64,000 nucleotides of DNA from Flavobacterium sp. 123 (GCF_003634825.1 NZ_RBXD01000001.1:2006501-2070500); one strand, 5' to 3'. Shown: positions 26,397-36,267, counted from the stretch's first letter. Made by a program: numbers and translations. Notes: generated by a model not told the origin, from the letters alone.

Positions 26397-27518
26397 ATGA
26401 AAAAAATCCTATTCCTTACAGGAACTCGTGCTGATTTTAGTAAAATAAAATCCCTGATTCAAATTCTTGAAAAACAGCAAGGATTTGAAGTTTTTGTTTT
26501 TGTTACAGGCATGCACTTGCAAAAAGAGTATGGATATACACTTATTGAAATCGAAAGATGCCATTTCGAGAACGTTCATGCTTTCGAAAATCATACCCAC
26601 GAAACTACTATGGATTTGACTTTGGCTAAAACCATCGAAGGACTTTCTGCTTATAGTAAAACAATTAATCCAGATATGATTATTGTTCATGGAGATCGAG
26701 TAGAAACACTAGCTGGAGCTATTGTAGGGTCTTTGAATAATATTTTAGTGGCTCATATTGAGGGAGGAGAAATCTCGGGGACAGTTGATGAGTTAATTCG
26801 TCATAGTGTTAGTAAATTGAGCCATATTCATTTTGTTTCCAATGAAAATGCAGCCAATCGATTGAAACAAATGGGTGAAATCAATTCTTCCATACACGCA
26901 ATAGGTTCACCAGATATTGATATTATGTTTTCAAATACATTGCCTAACTTGGATGTTGCTAAGACCTATTATCAAATTACTTTTGATAGTTATGCCATTG
27001 CTATGTTTCATCCAGTAACAACTGAAGCAAAAGAAATGGAACGATATGCAAATGATTTTGTTCAAGCCTTATTGAACGACACGCATAATTATGTTGTTGT
27101 TTTTCCTAATAATGATTTGGGTACAAATACTATTTTAGAAGCATATAAAAAATTGGTCAACCATAGTCGATTCAGAATTTTTCCTTCCTTACGATTTGAG
27201 TATTTTTTGACTTTACTTAAAAATGCACAATTTATAATAGGGAATAGCAGCGCAGGAATACGTGAAGCTCCTTATTATGGAATTCCTATCATCAATATTG
27301 GGACACGTCAACAAAATAGAGCTGTGCATGCAGAAATTATTAATGTCGATTATAACTTAAATAGTATTAGTGAAGCTTTGAAAATTATCTATAATCACCA
27401 AGTTGAAAAGACAAAATCTGATTTTGGTCAAGGAAATAGTACCGTATTATTCCTTGAGGCTTTACAAAATAAAGATACTTGGGCCATTAATCATCAAAAA
27501 CAATTTAGAGATATATAA
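26397..27518 (+). CDS. neuC: UDP-GlcNAc 2-epimerase (hydrolysing)
   Basis: NeuC releases ManNAc from UDP-GlcNAc, the first step of sialic acid synthesis. The 373-residue GT-B-like fold begins LFLTGTRADFSKIKSLI (5-21). VHGDRVETLAGA (97-108), HIEGGEISGTVDE (120-132), MFHPVTTE and IIGNSSAGIREAPYYG follow. The GTRADF start and GTVDE match the meningococcal SiaA type as I remember it, and differ from the GTRAEYG start of legionaminate-type LegG. It is transcribed with neuA and neuB but separated from neuB by the GIY-YIG cassette. Its stop overlaps the next ATG by one base. Confidence 0.92.
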   Translation: MKKILFLTGTRADFSKIKSLIQILEKQQGFEVFVFVTGMHLQKEYGYTLIEIERCHFENVHAFENHTHETTMDLTLAKTIEGLSAYSKTINPDMIIVHGDRVETLAGAIVGSLNNILVAHIEGGEISGTVDELIRHSVSKLSHIHFVSNENAANRLKQMGEINSSIHAIGSPDIDIMFSNTLPNLDVAKTYYQITFDSYAIAMFHPVTTEAKEMERYANDFVQALLNDTHNYVVVFPNNDLGTNTILEAYKKLVNHSRFRIFPSLRFEYFLTLLKNAQFIIGNSSAGIREAPYYGIPIINIGTRQQNRAVHAEIINVDYNLNSISEALKIIYNHQVEKTKSDFGQGNSTVLFLEALQNKDTWAINHQKQFRDI

Positions 27519-28915
27519 TGAATAAATTAGGTGTTGTAATAACAGATGGAGTTGGGTTTAGAAACTTTATTATGAGTGATTTCATAGTTGAAGCAATCCA
27601 ACAATTTGATTCGGTAACTATTTATTCCGGCTTACCTATTGATGCATATCATTCCATTTCACATTCTAAAGTTACAATAAGAGAATTGGATGTTTTTATT
27701 GAAGGAAAACCAACTTGGGTTTTTAGAAAATGGAAAGAATTAGCACATTTGCAAAAGTATAAATCTTTTTATGGGATGAAAGATAATTTGGATTCAGGCT
27801 ATCCCAAGACTAATTCGATTCGTTCCTTACTAATTAAAAGTATTTATTTTTTTACCCGTTTCATTCATTCTGATTCGAGTATTGCATTAGCCGAAAAATT
27901 ACAATTTATTTCTTTTTCGAAAAATAAAATTACTCAATCCTATTTAAAATTACTCAAAGAAGACAAGCCTTCCCATGTTTTTTTTACGCACCAAAGGCCT
28001 CCTTATTTAGCCCCTTTTTTATATGCTACAATAAAATTACAAATACCAGTAAGTACTTTTATTTTCAGTTGGGATAATCTAGCATCAAAAGGGAGAATGT
28101 TAGGTGCTTTTGATTATTTTTTGGTTTGGAGCGATTTAATGAAAAAAGAACTGCTTCATTTTTATCCAAAAGTGAAAGCGGAAAGTGTAAAAGTGGTAGG
28201 GACGCCCCAGTTTGAACCTTATGTAATGGAAAAATACAAAACAGAACAGGAGGATTTCTATTTGAAATTTGATTTAAATACGGAGTTAAAAACTATTTGT
28301 TTCAGCTGTGCAGATGCTAGTATTGGCAAAAATGACCCGCTAATTATTAAAACTATTGCTACTGCTCTTCGGGATAAAAAAATTACCTCTTCATGTCAAT
28401 TTTTGGTGCGAACCTCACCGGCAGAAGGGGCTGAACGTTTTGCAAATATAAAAGAAGAATTCCCTGAAATCATTTGGAATAATCCAAAATGGATTTTAAC
28501 TCGTGAAAATCATTCTGAAAGCTGGTCGCAGCGTGTTCCATCAGAGGAAGATATTAAAGATTTGAGAGCTGTTTTAGAATATGTAGATCTGAATATTAAT
28601 ATGTGTTCTACAATGAGCTTAGATTTTATGCTTTTTGATAAACCGGTAATTAATACTGTTTTTGGTAATAAAGAGAACGGTTTGTATGATGACCAACGAT
28701 TTTTAGGTTATAATCATTTAAAAAAAGTAATTGACAGCGGATCAGTGACTGTTGCAAAAAATGAAGAAGAACTAATAGCTCAAATCAATCAATCGCTACT
28801 TTATCCAAAAGAAAGGACTGCTCAAAGAAAAACAATGATTGATTTACAAATAGGTAAAAAGTTAGAAGATACTTGTAAGCAGATAGCTAATACATTATAT
28901 CGATTTAATAATTGA
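27518..28915 (+). CDS. GT-B-like protein, possible glycosyl- or sialyltransferase
   Basis: A 465-residue protein with no family that I recognise with certainty. The layout looks GT-B-like: an N-terminal half with VFFTHQRPPYLAPFLYATI and FIFSWDNLASKGRM, the middle VKVVGTPQFEPY, and a C-terminal half with CSTMSLDFMLFDKPVINTVFG. That order recalls CDP-glycerol glycerophosphotransferase-like or UDP-glycosyltransferase folds. It overlaps the neuC stop by one base (TAATG), so it is coupled to the sialic acid genes and is a candidate for using CMP-sialic acid. That role is inferred from position only. Confidence 0.6.
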   Translation: MNKLGVVITDGVGFRNFIMSDFIVEAIQQFDSVTIYSGLPIDAYHSISHSKVTIRELDVFIEGKPTWVFRKWKELAHLQKYKSFYGMKDNLDSGYPKTNSIRSLLIKSIYFFTRFIHSDSSIALAEKLQFISFSKNKITQSYLKLLKEDKPSHVFFTHQRPPYLAPFLYATIKLQIPVSTFIFSWDNLASKGRMLGAFDYFLVWSDLMKKELLHFYPKVKAESVKVVGTPQFEPYVMEKYKTEQEDFYLKFDLNTELKTICFSCADASIGKNDPLIIKTIATALRDKKITSSCQFLVRTSPAEGAERFANIKEEFPEIIWNNPKWILTRENHSESWSQRVPSEEDIKDLRAVLEYVDLNINMCSTMSLDFMLFDKPVINTVFGNKENGLYDDQRFLGYNHLKKVIDSGSVTVAKNEEELIAQINQSLLYPKERTAQRKTMIDLQIGKKLEDTCKQIANTLYRFNN

Positions 28916-29083
28916 ATCAACCGAAATTTTTTACGACTAATTTTTAACCTTAAACAGGAAATAAATTTTCTTTAGATAATTATTTAGTGTCATTTTTCAT
29001 TAGAAAAAATGGTTGAAAATCACTTCGCTTTAGTATTGGATAATAAATCTTAATTTTACATTTTTAAATCAGTTAAATTATTT

Positions 29084-30517
29084 ATGTTTTTTAATTCTTT
29101 ATCCTTTGCTCTTTTTTTACCAATTGTATTTTTGTTCTATTGGTTTGTTTTCAATAAAACAAAAAGCACACAAAATGCATTACTTATACTAGCAAGCTAT
29201 TATTTCTATTCTTGTTGGGATTGGCGCTTTCTGTTTTTATTGGTTTTTTCTACTCTTTTAGATTATTATACGGGTATTAGAATTGAAAAAAGCAAATCGG
29301 AGTCGGGGCGAAAATTTTGGTTTTGGTTGAGTATAATCGTTAATTTAGGATTTTTAGGAATTTTTAAATACTATAACTTTTTTGCCAACTCATTTTCAGA
29401 TTTGTTAAATGGTTTTGGTTTAAAAACAAGTCCGTTATTGCTTCATGTAATTCTTCCCGTGGGAATTTCGTTCTATACTTTTCATGGCTTATCTTATGTA
29501 ATTGATATCTACTACAAACGGATTAAGGCCGAATATAATTTTGTAGATTATTCACTTTTTGTGAGTTATTTTCCATTATTGGTGGCTGGTCCGATTGAAA
29601 GAGCCACGCACTTATTGCCACAAGTTAAGGTAAAAAGAACTTTTGATTTTGAAAAAGCAAAAGAAGGCATTTACCAATTTATCTGGGGATTAGTCAAAAA
29701 AGTAGTTATAGCAGATACTTGTGCTACCTATGCAAATGCCATTTTTGATCATTATCAATCTATGAATTCGTTATCCTTATTACTAGGAGCTTTTTATTTT
29801 GCATTCCAGATTTATGGAGATTTTTCGGGTTATTCCGATATGGCTTTAGGAATGTCAAAATTATTTGGAATTGATTTGTTGCGAAATTTTAATTATCCTT
29901 ATTTCTCGAGGGATATTGCTGAATTTTGGCGTCGTTGGCATATTTCACTTTCGTCATGGTTCCGAGATTATTTATATATTCCTTTAGGAGGAAGTAGTGG
30001 AGGGATGGCAATGAAGATTCGGAATACCTTCGTGATTTTTTTGGTAAGTGGATTTTGGCATGGAGCTAATTGGACTTTTATTGCTTGGGGATTTATTAAT
30101 GCTCTATATTTTTTGCCATTATTACTTTTAAAAAGGAATAGAACCAATATGGAAATAGTTCAATTGCATTGGAATATTGATTCATTCAAAGTGTTCTTTA
30201 GTATGATTAGCACTTTTGCATTAACCTGTTTAGCTTGGATTTTTTTTAGAGCGAACTCTATTGGAGAAGCCTTTAATTATATAGCTCGTATTTTTACAAA
30301 TCAAGTTTTTCAGTCACAATATTTAGAAAACGAACGGTATAATTATGAGATTATACTTTTGATTATTCCATTTATTTTAGTTGAATGGAACAGTCGAACT
30401 CAAGTTGAACCTATTTCAGGAAGGTACAGTAGTCTAAAATTAGCATTATGTATTGCTGCTATTATAGCCCTTGGAACCTTTTCAGATTATAAAGAATTTA
30501 TTTATTTTCAATTTTAA
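29084..30517 (+). CDS. MBOAT family O-acyltransferase (AlgI-like)
   Basis: A 477-residue polytopic enzyme of the AlgI/DltB type. It has a YTFHGLSYVIDIYYKR segment (about 131-146), GDFSGYSDMALG, RRWHISLSSWFRDYLYIPLG and SGFWHGANWTFIAWG, whose His is the expected catalytic residue. It passes acyl groups, usually acetyl, across the membrane to a polysaccharide. The next gene overlaps its stop by one base and encodes a likely periplasmic SGNH partner, so the pair probably O-acetylates the glycan. Confidence 0.9.
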   Translation: MFFNSLSFALFLPIVFLFYWFVFNKTKSTQNALLILASYYFYSCWDWRFLFLLVFSTLLDYYTGIRIEKSKSESGRKFWFWLSIIVNLGFLGIFKYYNFFANSFSDLLNGFGLKTSPLLLHVILPVGISFYTFHGLSYVIDIYYKRIKAEYNFVDYSLFVSYFPLLVAGPIERATHLLPQVKVKRTFDFEKAKEGIYQFIWGLVKKVVIADTCATYANAIFDHYQSMNSLSLLLGAFYFAFQIYGDFSGYSDMALGMSKLFGIDLLRNFNYPYFSRDIAEFWRRWHISLSSWFRDYLYIPLGGSSGGMAMKIRNTFVIFLVSGFWHGANWTFIAWGFINALYFLPLLLLKRNRTNMEIVQLHWNIDSFKVFFSMISTFALTCLAWIFFRANSIGEAFNYIARIFTNQVFQSQYLENERYNYEIILLIIPFILVEWNSRTQVEPISGRYSSLKLALCIAAIIALGTFSDYKEFIYFQF

Positions 30518-31392
30518 TGAAAAAATTTTTAAGACTAATAGGTCTAGTTTTACTGTTAATAGTTTTGTTATCAGTTGCATTGGACCTAATCTATACAGCA
30601 GTTTATTTGCAATCTTCTCATAGAGGAAAGGTTAATTATATATATAATTCAAAGGATAGAAAGTATGATGTAATTATTCTTGGTTCTTCTAGGGCAAACA
30701 ATCATTTTGTGGCGCCAATGTTCGAAGAAAAAGGATTGAAGACCTTTAACTTTGGAATGAGTGGTTCTCATTTATTTGAAGCTTCATTGATGTTAAAATT
30801 AATGATAGAGCGAAACTACAAGATTAAAAATCTTATTATTGAAACAGATTTAAATATTTCCAACGAACATAGGGCGGATGGTATTTCTGCACAGTTTCTT
30901 CCATATATTCATCAGTCCAAGACAATTTCGGATCATTTTTCTAAAGAAGAAGATTTTTATCAATTGTATTACATTCCCTTTTATAGATATGTAGCATTTG
31001 ATACTAGAATTGGATTTAGAGAGATGTATAAAACAATTAAAAAAGAACCTACAAGTTATTTAGAAAAATTAGGATATCATGCTTTAGGAAACAAAAAAGG
31101 CAATATGAAAAATAATATTGCTAATCTAAAGCCGCTGCATAATAAATATTATGAAGAGATAAAGCAAATTTGTAAAGACAACAATATCAATATGATTGCT
31201 GTTATGACACCAATGTGTTCTAATGTGGTAGGTATGGATTATTTTGATAAAGTGAGGAAAATTTATCCTGAAATTCACAATTATGAGGGCGTAGTTCAAG
31301 GAGATCAATATTTCTCTTCTTGTGGTCATATGAATGATACAGGAGCTAGAAAATTTACGGCCATAATAGTACGAGATTTTTTTAAGAAATAA
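30517..31392 (+). CDS. Periplasmic SGNH-hydrolase-like protein, MBOAT partner
   Basis: A 291-residue protein with one N-terminal membrane anchor (LIGLVLLLIVLLSVALDLIY) and a periplasmic domain. VIILGSSRANNHF (about 50-62) looks like SGNH block I, and the C-terminal SCGHMNDTGARKFT resembles the catalytic DxxHxN block. Here the residue three before His is Ser and not Asp. It overlaps the MBOAT gene by one base (TAATG). By analogy with AlgI/AlgJ-AlgX it could receive the acyl group and pass it to the sugar. This is inference. Confidence 0.72.
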   Translation: MKKFLRLIGLVLLLIVLLSVALDLIYTAVYLQSSHRGKVNYIYNSKDRKYDVIILGSSRANNHFVAPMFEEKGLKTFNFGMSGSHLFEASLMLKLMIERNYKIKNLIIETDLNISNEHRADGISAQFLPYIHQSKTISDHFSKEEDFYQLYYIPFYRYVAFDTRIGFREMYKTIKKEPTSYLEKLGYHALGNKKGNMKNNIANLKPLHNKYYEEIKQICKDNNINMIAVMTPMCSNVVGMDYFDKVRKIYPEIHNYEGVVQGDQYFSSCGHMNDTGARKFTAIIVRDFFKK

Positions 31393-31442
31393 GTTGTGCA
31401 GTAATACTGAAATTGATATATCTTTCAATTTCAATAATTTAA

Positions 31443-32597
31443 TTGTTTTTCATGAAAATTGCTTTTCTAACACCAGAATACCCGCATTATAAAACAGGAA
31501 ACTCTGGAGGGATAGGCACGAGTATTAAAAACTTAGCTTTAGGACTTATAAAGCAAGGCTGTTCTGTTCGGATATTGGTATATGGGCAAAAAGAAGATGC
31601 CGTTTTTGAAGACAATGGTATTTGTGTTCAACAAATACAAAATGTAAAACGGAAAGGAATTTCGTGGTATCTTACCAGAAAAAAACTTCAAAGAATACTA
31701 AATACTTTATATGAAAATCAAGAAATTGATATAGTAGAAGCGCCAGATTGGACAGGTATTACTTCTTTTATGAAACTTAAAATCCCATTAGTCATTCGTT
31801 TTCATGGTAGTGATACCTACTTTTGTCATCTTGAAAATCGCCACCAAAAACTAAAGAATTTTTGGTTTGAAAAATTAGCTGTTCAAAAAGCGAAAGCTTT
31901 TATTGCTCCAACAACTTTTGCAGGAGAGGTTTCTCGAAAATTGTTTGGAATTAAAAATAAAATTATAAAAACTATTCATTACGGACTCGAACTAAATAAA
32001 TTTGAGAATTTAAATCCTGGAGTTTATGAGAAAGGTTTGATTTTATACATTGGAACAATTATCCGAAAAAAAGGAGTTTACGAATTATCTGAAATTTTTA
32101 ATTTAGTTAGAAAGCAGCATCCTGAGGCTAAACTAATCTTGATTGGAGAAGATTCGTCTGATATTGCTACGCAATCACAATCTACTTGGCATCTTTTACA
32201 GCAACAATTTCAGTCTGAAGACTTGGAAAAAGTAAGCTATCTTGGTAAAATTCCTTATCATGAAGTACAGTCATATATAAAAAAAGCTCAAGTCTGTGTT
32301 TTTCCTACTTTTGCAGAAACGTTAGGGATGGTAACTATTGAGTCGATGGCGATGCAAAAGCCTATTGTAAATAGTAATTTTGATTGGGCAAAAGAACTAA
32401 TTATAGATGGTGAAAGTGGTTTCTTAGTGTATCCTAAAAATCATATTGAATATGCAGCAAAAATTAATGCTATTTTAGAAGATAATTTATTAGCAAAACA
32501 ATTAGGGGAAAATGCTAGAAAACGGGTAGAAAATCTTTTTGATATTGAAAAAATCTCCAGAGAAAATCTCCGTTTTTATGAAACTTTAATAAAATAA
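31443..32597 (+). CDS. GT4 family glycosyltransferase
   Basis: A 384-residue GT-B enzyme. It begins MFFMKIAFLTPEYPHY (ATG at 31452 is an alternative start) and has the glycine-rich GNSGGIGTSIKNLALGL near 20-36. YIGTIIRKKGVYELSEIF (about 201-218) and FAETLGMVTIESMAMQKP (about 294-311) form the donor site. It opens the second transferase block after the acylation pair. Specificity unknown. Confidence 0.87.
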   Translation: MFFMKIAFLTPEYPHYKTGNSGGIGTSIKNLALGLIKQGCSVRILVYGQKEDAVFEDNGICVQQIQNVKRKGISWYLTRKKLQRILNTLYENQEIDIVEAPDWTGITSFMKLKIPLVIRFHGSDTYFCHLENRHQKLKNFWFEKLAVQKAKAFIAPTTFAGEVSRKLFGIKNKIIKTIHYGLELNKFENLNPGVYEKGLILYIGTIIRKKGVYELSEIFNLVRKQHPEAKLILIGEDSSDIATQSQSTWHLLQQQFQSEDLEKVSYLGKIPYHEVQSYIKKAQVCVFPTFAETLGMVTIESMAMQKPIVNSNFDWAKELIIDGESGFLVYPKNHIEYAAKINAILEDNLLAKQLGENARKRVENLFDIEKISRENLRFYETLIK

Positions 32598-32600
32598 GCT

Positions 32601-34145
32601 TTGATTGTAGTATATCATAAAAATAATCGAATTTCTAAAATTGTTTCAGATGGAAATTACTTATCTCCCTTTGATTATAATGTTTCAATTTCTAAAGGTA
32701 TATGCTTGTTAGCTACTCTATTTCCAGAATCAAAAATTGTTTGGTGCAAAGAAGAGTTTCAAGATTTTCTTAATTTAAAAGATATAAACTCTATTTTTCA
32801 TCATAATAAAATGATGCTCTCTTATCTGCCTAACGGAATGAACTTTTTAGGGAGGAAAATTGGTTATGTTGAGCAATCTCTATTTATTAAAATGAATAAG
32901 AATGTCTCCTATCCTACTTGGCAGATGAGTAGTATCGTCGGTGTAGTTCATGCTTCATTACTTATTAAAATAAAAGGTAAAATAAAACAAGATTTAGATT
33001 TTGATTATTACCTAAATTCTGTTGCTAAAGTGTGTATGCCTTTAGGATTATTATGTTATTCGGAACCTAAATTATTGAGTTCTTATGAAGGTGTAATTGT
33101 TTATAAAGAAGCATCCATTTATACTCTATTCAAGTTTGTAAAACAACATTATAAAAAGCGCTGGTTAGTATTACTCATATTGAATTTAATGGTATTCGAG
33201 AAACAATTTCCGCTACTTCCTTTTGGCGTTTCAATATTTTATAAAACCCGAAAAAACAATAAGCTACAGTTAAATACTATTCCCGTACAATCTACTTTGA
33301 AGACAACAATAGATAACACTATTGATGTAATTATCCCTACAATAGGTCGGAAAAAGTTTTTGTATGCTATTTTGCAAGATTTATCTAAGCAAACTCATTT
33401 GCCTATAAATGTTATAATAGTAGAACAAAATCCATTACCCAATAGTATATCAGAATTAGATTATTTGACTACAGAAATATGGCCTTTTAAAATTAAACAT
33501 ACTTTTATACATCAAGCAGGTGCTTGTAATGCTCGAAATTTAGCTTTATCTCAGGTTGAAAGTGAATGGGTTTTTTTTGCTGATGATGATATTAGAATTG
33601 AAAGAGAATTCGTTGAAAAAGCTTTTATAAATATTAAAAGTATTGGAGCCGAAGTAGTCTCGATTTGTTGTTTACAAAAAGGGCAGCGCCAAATATTTAA
33701 TGACATTTTTCAATGGGGTAGCTTTGGTTCTGGATGTAGTTTTGTGAATTCAGAAAGTTTGAAAGATACTTTTTTTTCAAAACAATATGAGTTTGGATAT
33801 GGTGAGGATAGTGACTTTGGAATGATGCTAAGAAATAATGGGCACGATGTAATTTACTTACCAGAGCCTAAAATACTGCATTTAAAAGCCCCAATAGGAG
33901 GATTTAGAACTGAGTCAGTATTGTTATGGCAAAAAGAAAGCATACAGCCTAAGCCATCACCAACAGTTATGTTGTATAGAAAGACTTACAATTCTAGGGA
34001 ACAACTCCGAGCTTATAAAACCACTTTGTTCTTTAAATATTATAAATATCAAGACATTAAAAATCCATATAGTTATTTTAAAATGTTTCAAAAACAATGG
34101 AATCAGAGTGTATTATGGGCAAATAAATTAAATATGCTATCATGA
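32601..34145 (+). CDS. GT2 glycosyltransferase with an extra N-terminal domain
   Basis: A 514-residue protein in two parts. The C-terminal part (from about 244) is a GT2 domain with DVIIPTIGRKKFLYAILQDL, GACNARNLALSQ and FFADDDIRIE. The N-terminal 240 residues do not match a domain I know; they include SSIVGVVHASLLIKI and SYPTWQMS, and could be a degenerate transferase half. The start is TTG at 32601, 3 bases after the previous stop; no ATG is available near it. It overlaps the next gene by 4 bases. Confidence 0.82.
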   Translation: MIVVYHKNNRISKIVSDGNYLSPFDYNVSISKGICLLATLFPESKIVWCKEEFQDFLNLKDINSIFHHNKMMLSYLPNGMNFLGRKIGYVEQSLFIKMNKNVSYPTWQMSSIVGVVHASLLIKIKGKIKQDLDFDYYLNSVAKVCMPLGLLCYSEPKLLSSYEGVIVYKEASIYTLFKFVKQHYKKRWLVLLILNLMVFEKQFPLLPFGVSIFYKTRKNNKLQLNTIPVQSTLKTTIDNTIDVIIPTIGRKKFLYAILQDLSKQTHLPINVIIVEQNPLPNSISELDYLTTEIWPFKIKHTFIHQAGACNARNLALSQVESEWVFFADDDIRIEREFVEKAFINIKSIGAEVVSICCLQKGQRQIFNDIFQWGSFGSGCSFVNSESLKDTFFSKQYEFGYGEDSDFGMMLRNNGHDVIYLPEPKILHLKAPIGGFRTESVLLWQKESIQPKPSPTVMLYRKTYNSREQLRAYKTTLFFKYYKYQDIKNPYSYFKMFQKQWNQSVLWANKLNMLS

Positions 34146-35146
34146 AATTTTCTCTGATTATTTGTACTTACATGCGTCCTAAGCCGTTGCTCAAATTATT
34201 GCAATCGGTTCAGGAACAAACAGTATATCCGGACGAGATTTTAATTATAGACGGCTCGACAAATAATGAAACAAAAAGTATTTTGGAAGAAAATGTATTT
34301 CAAAATTTAAATTATTTTAAAGTTTCTCCAGAAAATCGAGGGCTCACAAAACAAAGAAATTTTGGAATTGAAAGAGTTGAAGATGAAATGGACGTAGTTT
34401 GTTTTTTAGATGATGATACGGTTTTAGAAAATGATTATTTTGAACAACTTCTGAATACCTATGCAATTTATCCAGAAGCTTTAGGTGTTGGAGGTTTTAT
34501 AATTGATGATGTAATTGCTTTCGAATTTGTAGGCAATAATTATCAACCAAAAATAAGTGAGTATTTTTTTGATGGATGGAAAAGAAAAGATAGTAGTCGT
34601 TTCGTTCTTAGAAAAAAAATGGGATTAGACAGTGATTGTCCTCCAGGATATTCCTCTTTATATTCACATGGACGAAGTATCGGTTTTTTACCTCCAAGTG
34701 GGAAAATATATCAGGTTGAAATGCTAATGGGAGGTGTTTCTTCTTTTAGAAAATTAGTTTTTAATAAGTTACAATTCTCCACTTATTTTGAAGGATATGG
34801 ATTATATGAAGATGCAGATTTTACATTACGACTTGCTAAAACAGGAAATTTATATGTAAATACCGCTGCAAAACTGAATCATTATCATGCAGTTTCAGGA
34901 AGACCTAACCAATACCAATATGGAAAAATGGTAGTTCGGAATGGTTGGTATGTTTGGCGGATTAAGAATCCAAAACCACAGCTGAATGCTAAAATAAAAT
35001 GGCATTCAATCACTATTCTTTTAACAATGATTCGATACAGTAATGCACTGACTACAAATAAAAAAGCAGCAGCATTGACAGAAGCAATTGGAAGAACTAT
35101 TGGGTGGTGGAGTTTGTTGTTTAATAAACCAAAATTAGAAAAGTAA
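34142..35146 (+). CDS. GT2 family glycosyltransferase
   Basis: A 334-residue GT-A enzyme: FSLIICTYMRPKPLLKLLQS (3-22), GLTKQRNFGIE and VCFLDDDTVLENDYF, with DDD in the metal site. FEGYGLYEDADFTLRLAK (about 218-235) is the acceptor-side ED motif. It overlaps both neighbours (ATGA with the previous gene, TAATG with the next), indicating tight co-translation. Its sugar is unknown. Confidence 0.88.
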   Translation: MKFSLIICTYMRPKPLLKLLQSVQEQTVYPDEILIIDGSTNNETKSILEENVFQNLNYFKVSPENRGLTKQRNFGIERVEDEMDVVCFLDDDTVLENDYFEQLLNTYAIYPEALGVGGFIIDDVIAFEFVGNNYQPKISEYFFDGWKRKDSSRFVLRKKMGLDSDCPPGYSSLYSHGRSIGFLPPSGKIYQVEMLMGGVSSFRKLVFNKLQFSTYFEGYGLYEDADFTLRLAKTGNLYVNTAAKLNHYHAVSGRPNQYQYGKMVVRNGWYVWRIKNPKPQLNAKIKWHSITILLTMIRYSNALTTNKKAAALTEAIGRTIGWWSLLFNKPKLEK

Positions 35147-36267
35147 TGAAATTTGCTATTATAACTTTTGTTCCTCATATTTTAAAGGATAGCAAATATT
35201 ATGCTTATTCTCCGTATGTGCGAGAAATGAATGTTTGGTCAAAATATGCTGAAGAAATTATTTTAGTAGCACCTCAAGAGGAAGGGAAACTAAGTCCAAT
35301 AGAAAGCTCTTACAATCATAAAAATATTAATTTTATAAAGATTGACAGTTTTGATGTTTTAAATCTCAAATCAATTGCGCTTTCTATTTATAAAATACCA
35401 AGAATTAGTTGGCATATTTTTTCTGCGATGCAAAAAGCAGATCACATTCATTTGCGTTGTCCTGGAAATGTAGGATTGTTGGGTTGTTTTATCCAAATTT
35501 TGTTTCCTAATAAACCAAAAACAGCTAAATATGCAGGCAATTGGGATTCTAAATCAAAACAACCTTGGACTTATAAATTGCAACAATGGATTTTAAATAA
35601 TGCGTTCTTAACTCGGAATATGCAGGTTTTGGTTTATGGAAGTTGGGAGGGAGTTTCTAAGCATGTAGTCCCTTTTTTTACGGCAACCTATTCAGAATCA
35701 GAGAAAGTTCCTTTGCGAAATTTAATGCTATATTCAACTGTTGATTTTATTTTTGTGGGGACTTTAGTTTCTGGTAAAAGACCATTATATGCTATTCAAT
35801 TAGTTGAGGATTTATATAGAAAAGGATTTGATGTTCGACTCAAATTATTTGGCGAAGGTGTTGAAAGAGGAAAATTAATGTCTTATATAAAAGAGCATCA
35901 ATTGCAAAACATCATTAGTTTACAAGGAAATGAAAATTTTGAAACAGTAAAATCAGCATATCAAAACAGTCATTTTGTGGTGTTACCATCTGAGAGTGAA
36001 GGTTGGCCCAAGGTTATTGCAGAAGGAATGTTCTGGGGATGTGTTCCTATTTCGTCCTCAGTATCTTGTACTCCGTATATGTTAAATTATGGAGAGAGAG
36101 GTGTTCTGTTGACAATGGATTTAGAAAAAGATGTAAGGCAGATACAAACTCTTTTGAGTAATGCAACAGATTTTGACAAGAAACGAATTGAAGCTTCAAA
36201 TTGGTCAAGAAAGTATACCTTAGATTTTTTTGAAAAAGAGATTTTAGAAATATTGAATTCGAAATAA
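35146..36267 (+). CDS. GT4-like glycosyltransferase
   Basis: A 373-residue GT-B enzyme. The N-terminal half includes HLRCPGNVGLLGCFIQILF. The C-terminal half has FVGTLVSGKRPLYAIQLVED (about 204-223) and SESEGWPKVIAEGMFWG (about 283-299), a GT4-type donor motif. It overlaps the preceding GT2 stop by one base. A 68-base gap follows before the next GT4, and I see no terminator. Specificity unknown. Confidence 0.82.
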   Translation: MKFAIITFVPHILKDSKYYAYSPYVREMNVWSKYAEEIILVAPQEEGKLSPIESSYNHKNINFIKIDSFDVLNLKSIALSIYKIPRISWHIFSAMQKADHIHLRCPGNVGLLGCFIQILFPNKPKTAKYAGNWDSKSKQPWTYKLQQWILNNAFLTRNMQVLVYGSWEGVSKHVVPFFTATYSESEKVPLRNLMLYSTVDFIFVGTLVSGKRPLYAIQLVEDLYRKGFDVRLKLFGEGVERGKLMSYIKEHQLQNIISLQGNENFETVKSAYQNSHFVVLPSESEGWPKVIAEGMFWGCVPISSSVSCTPYMLNYGERGVLLTMDLEKDVRQIQTLLSNATDFDKKRIEASNWSRKYTLDFFEKEILEILNSK

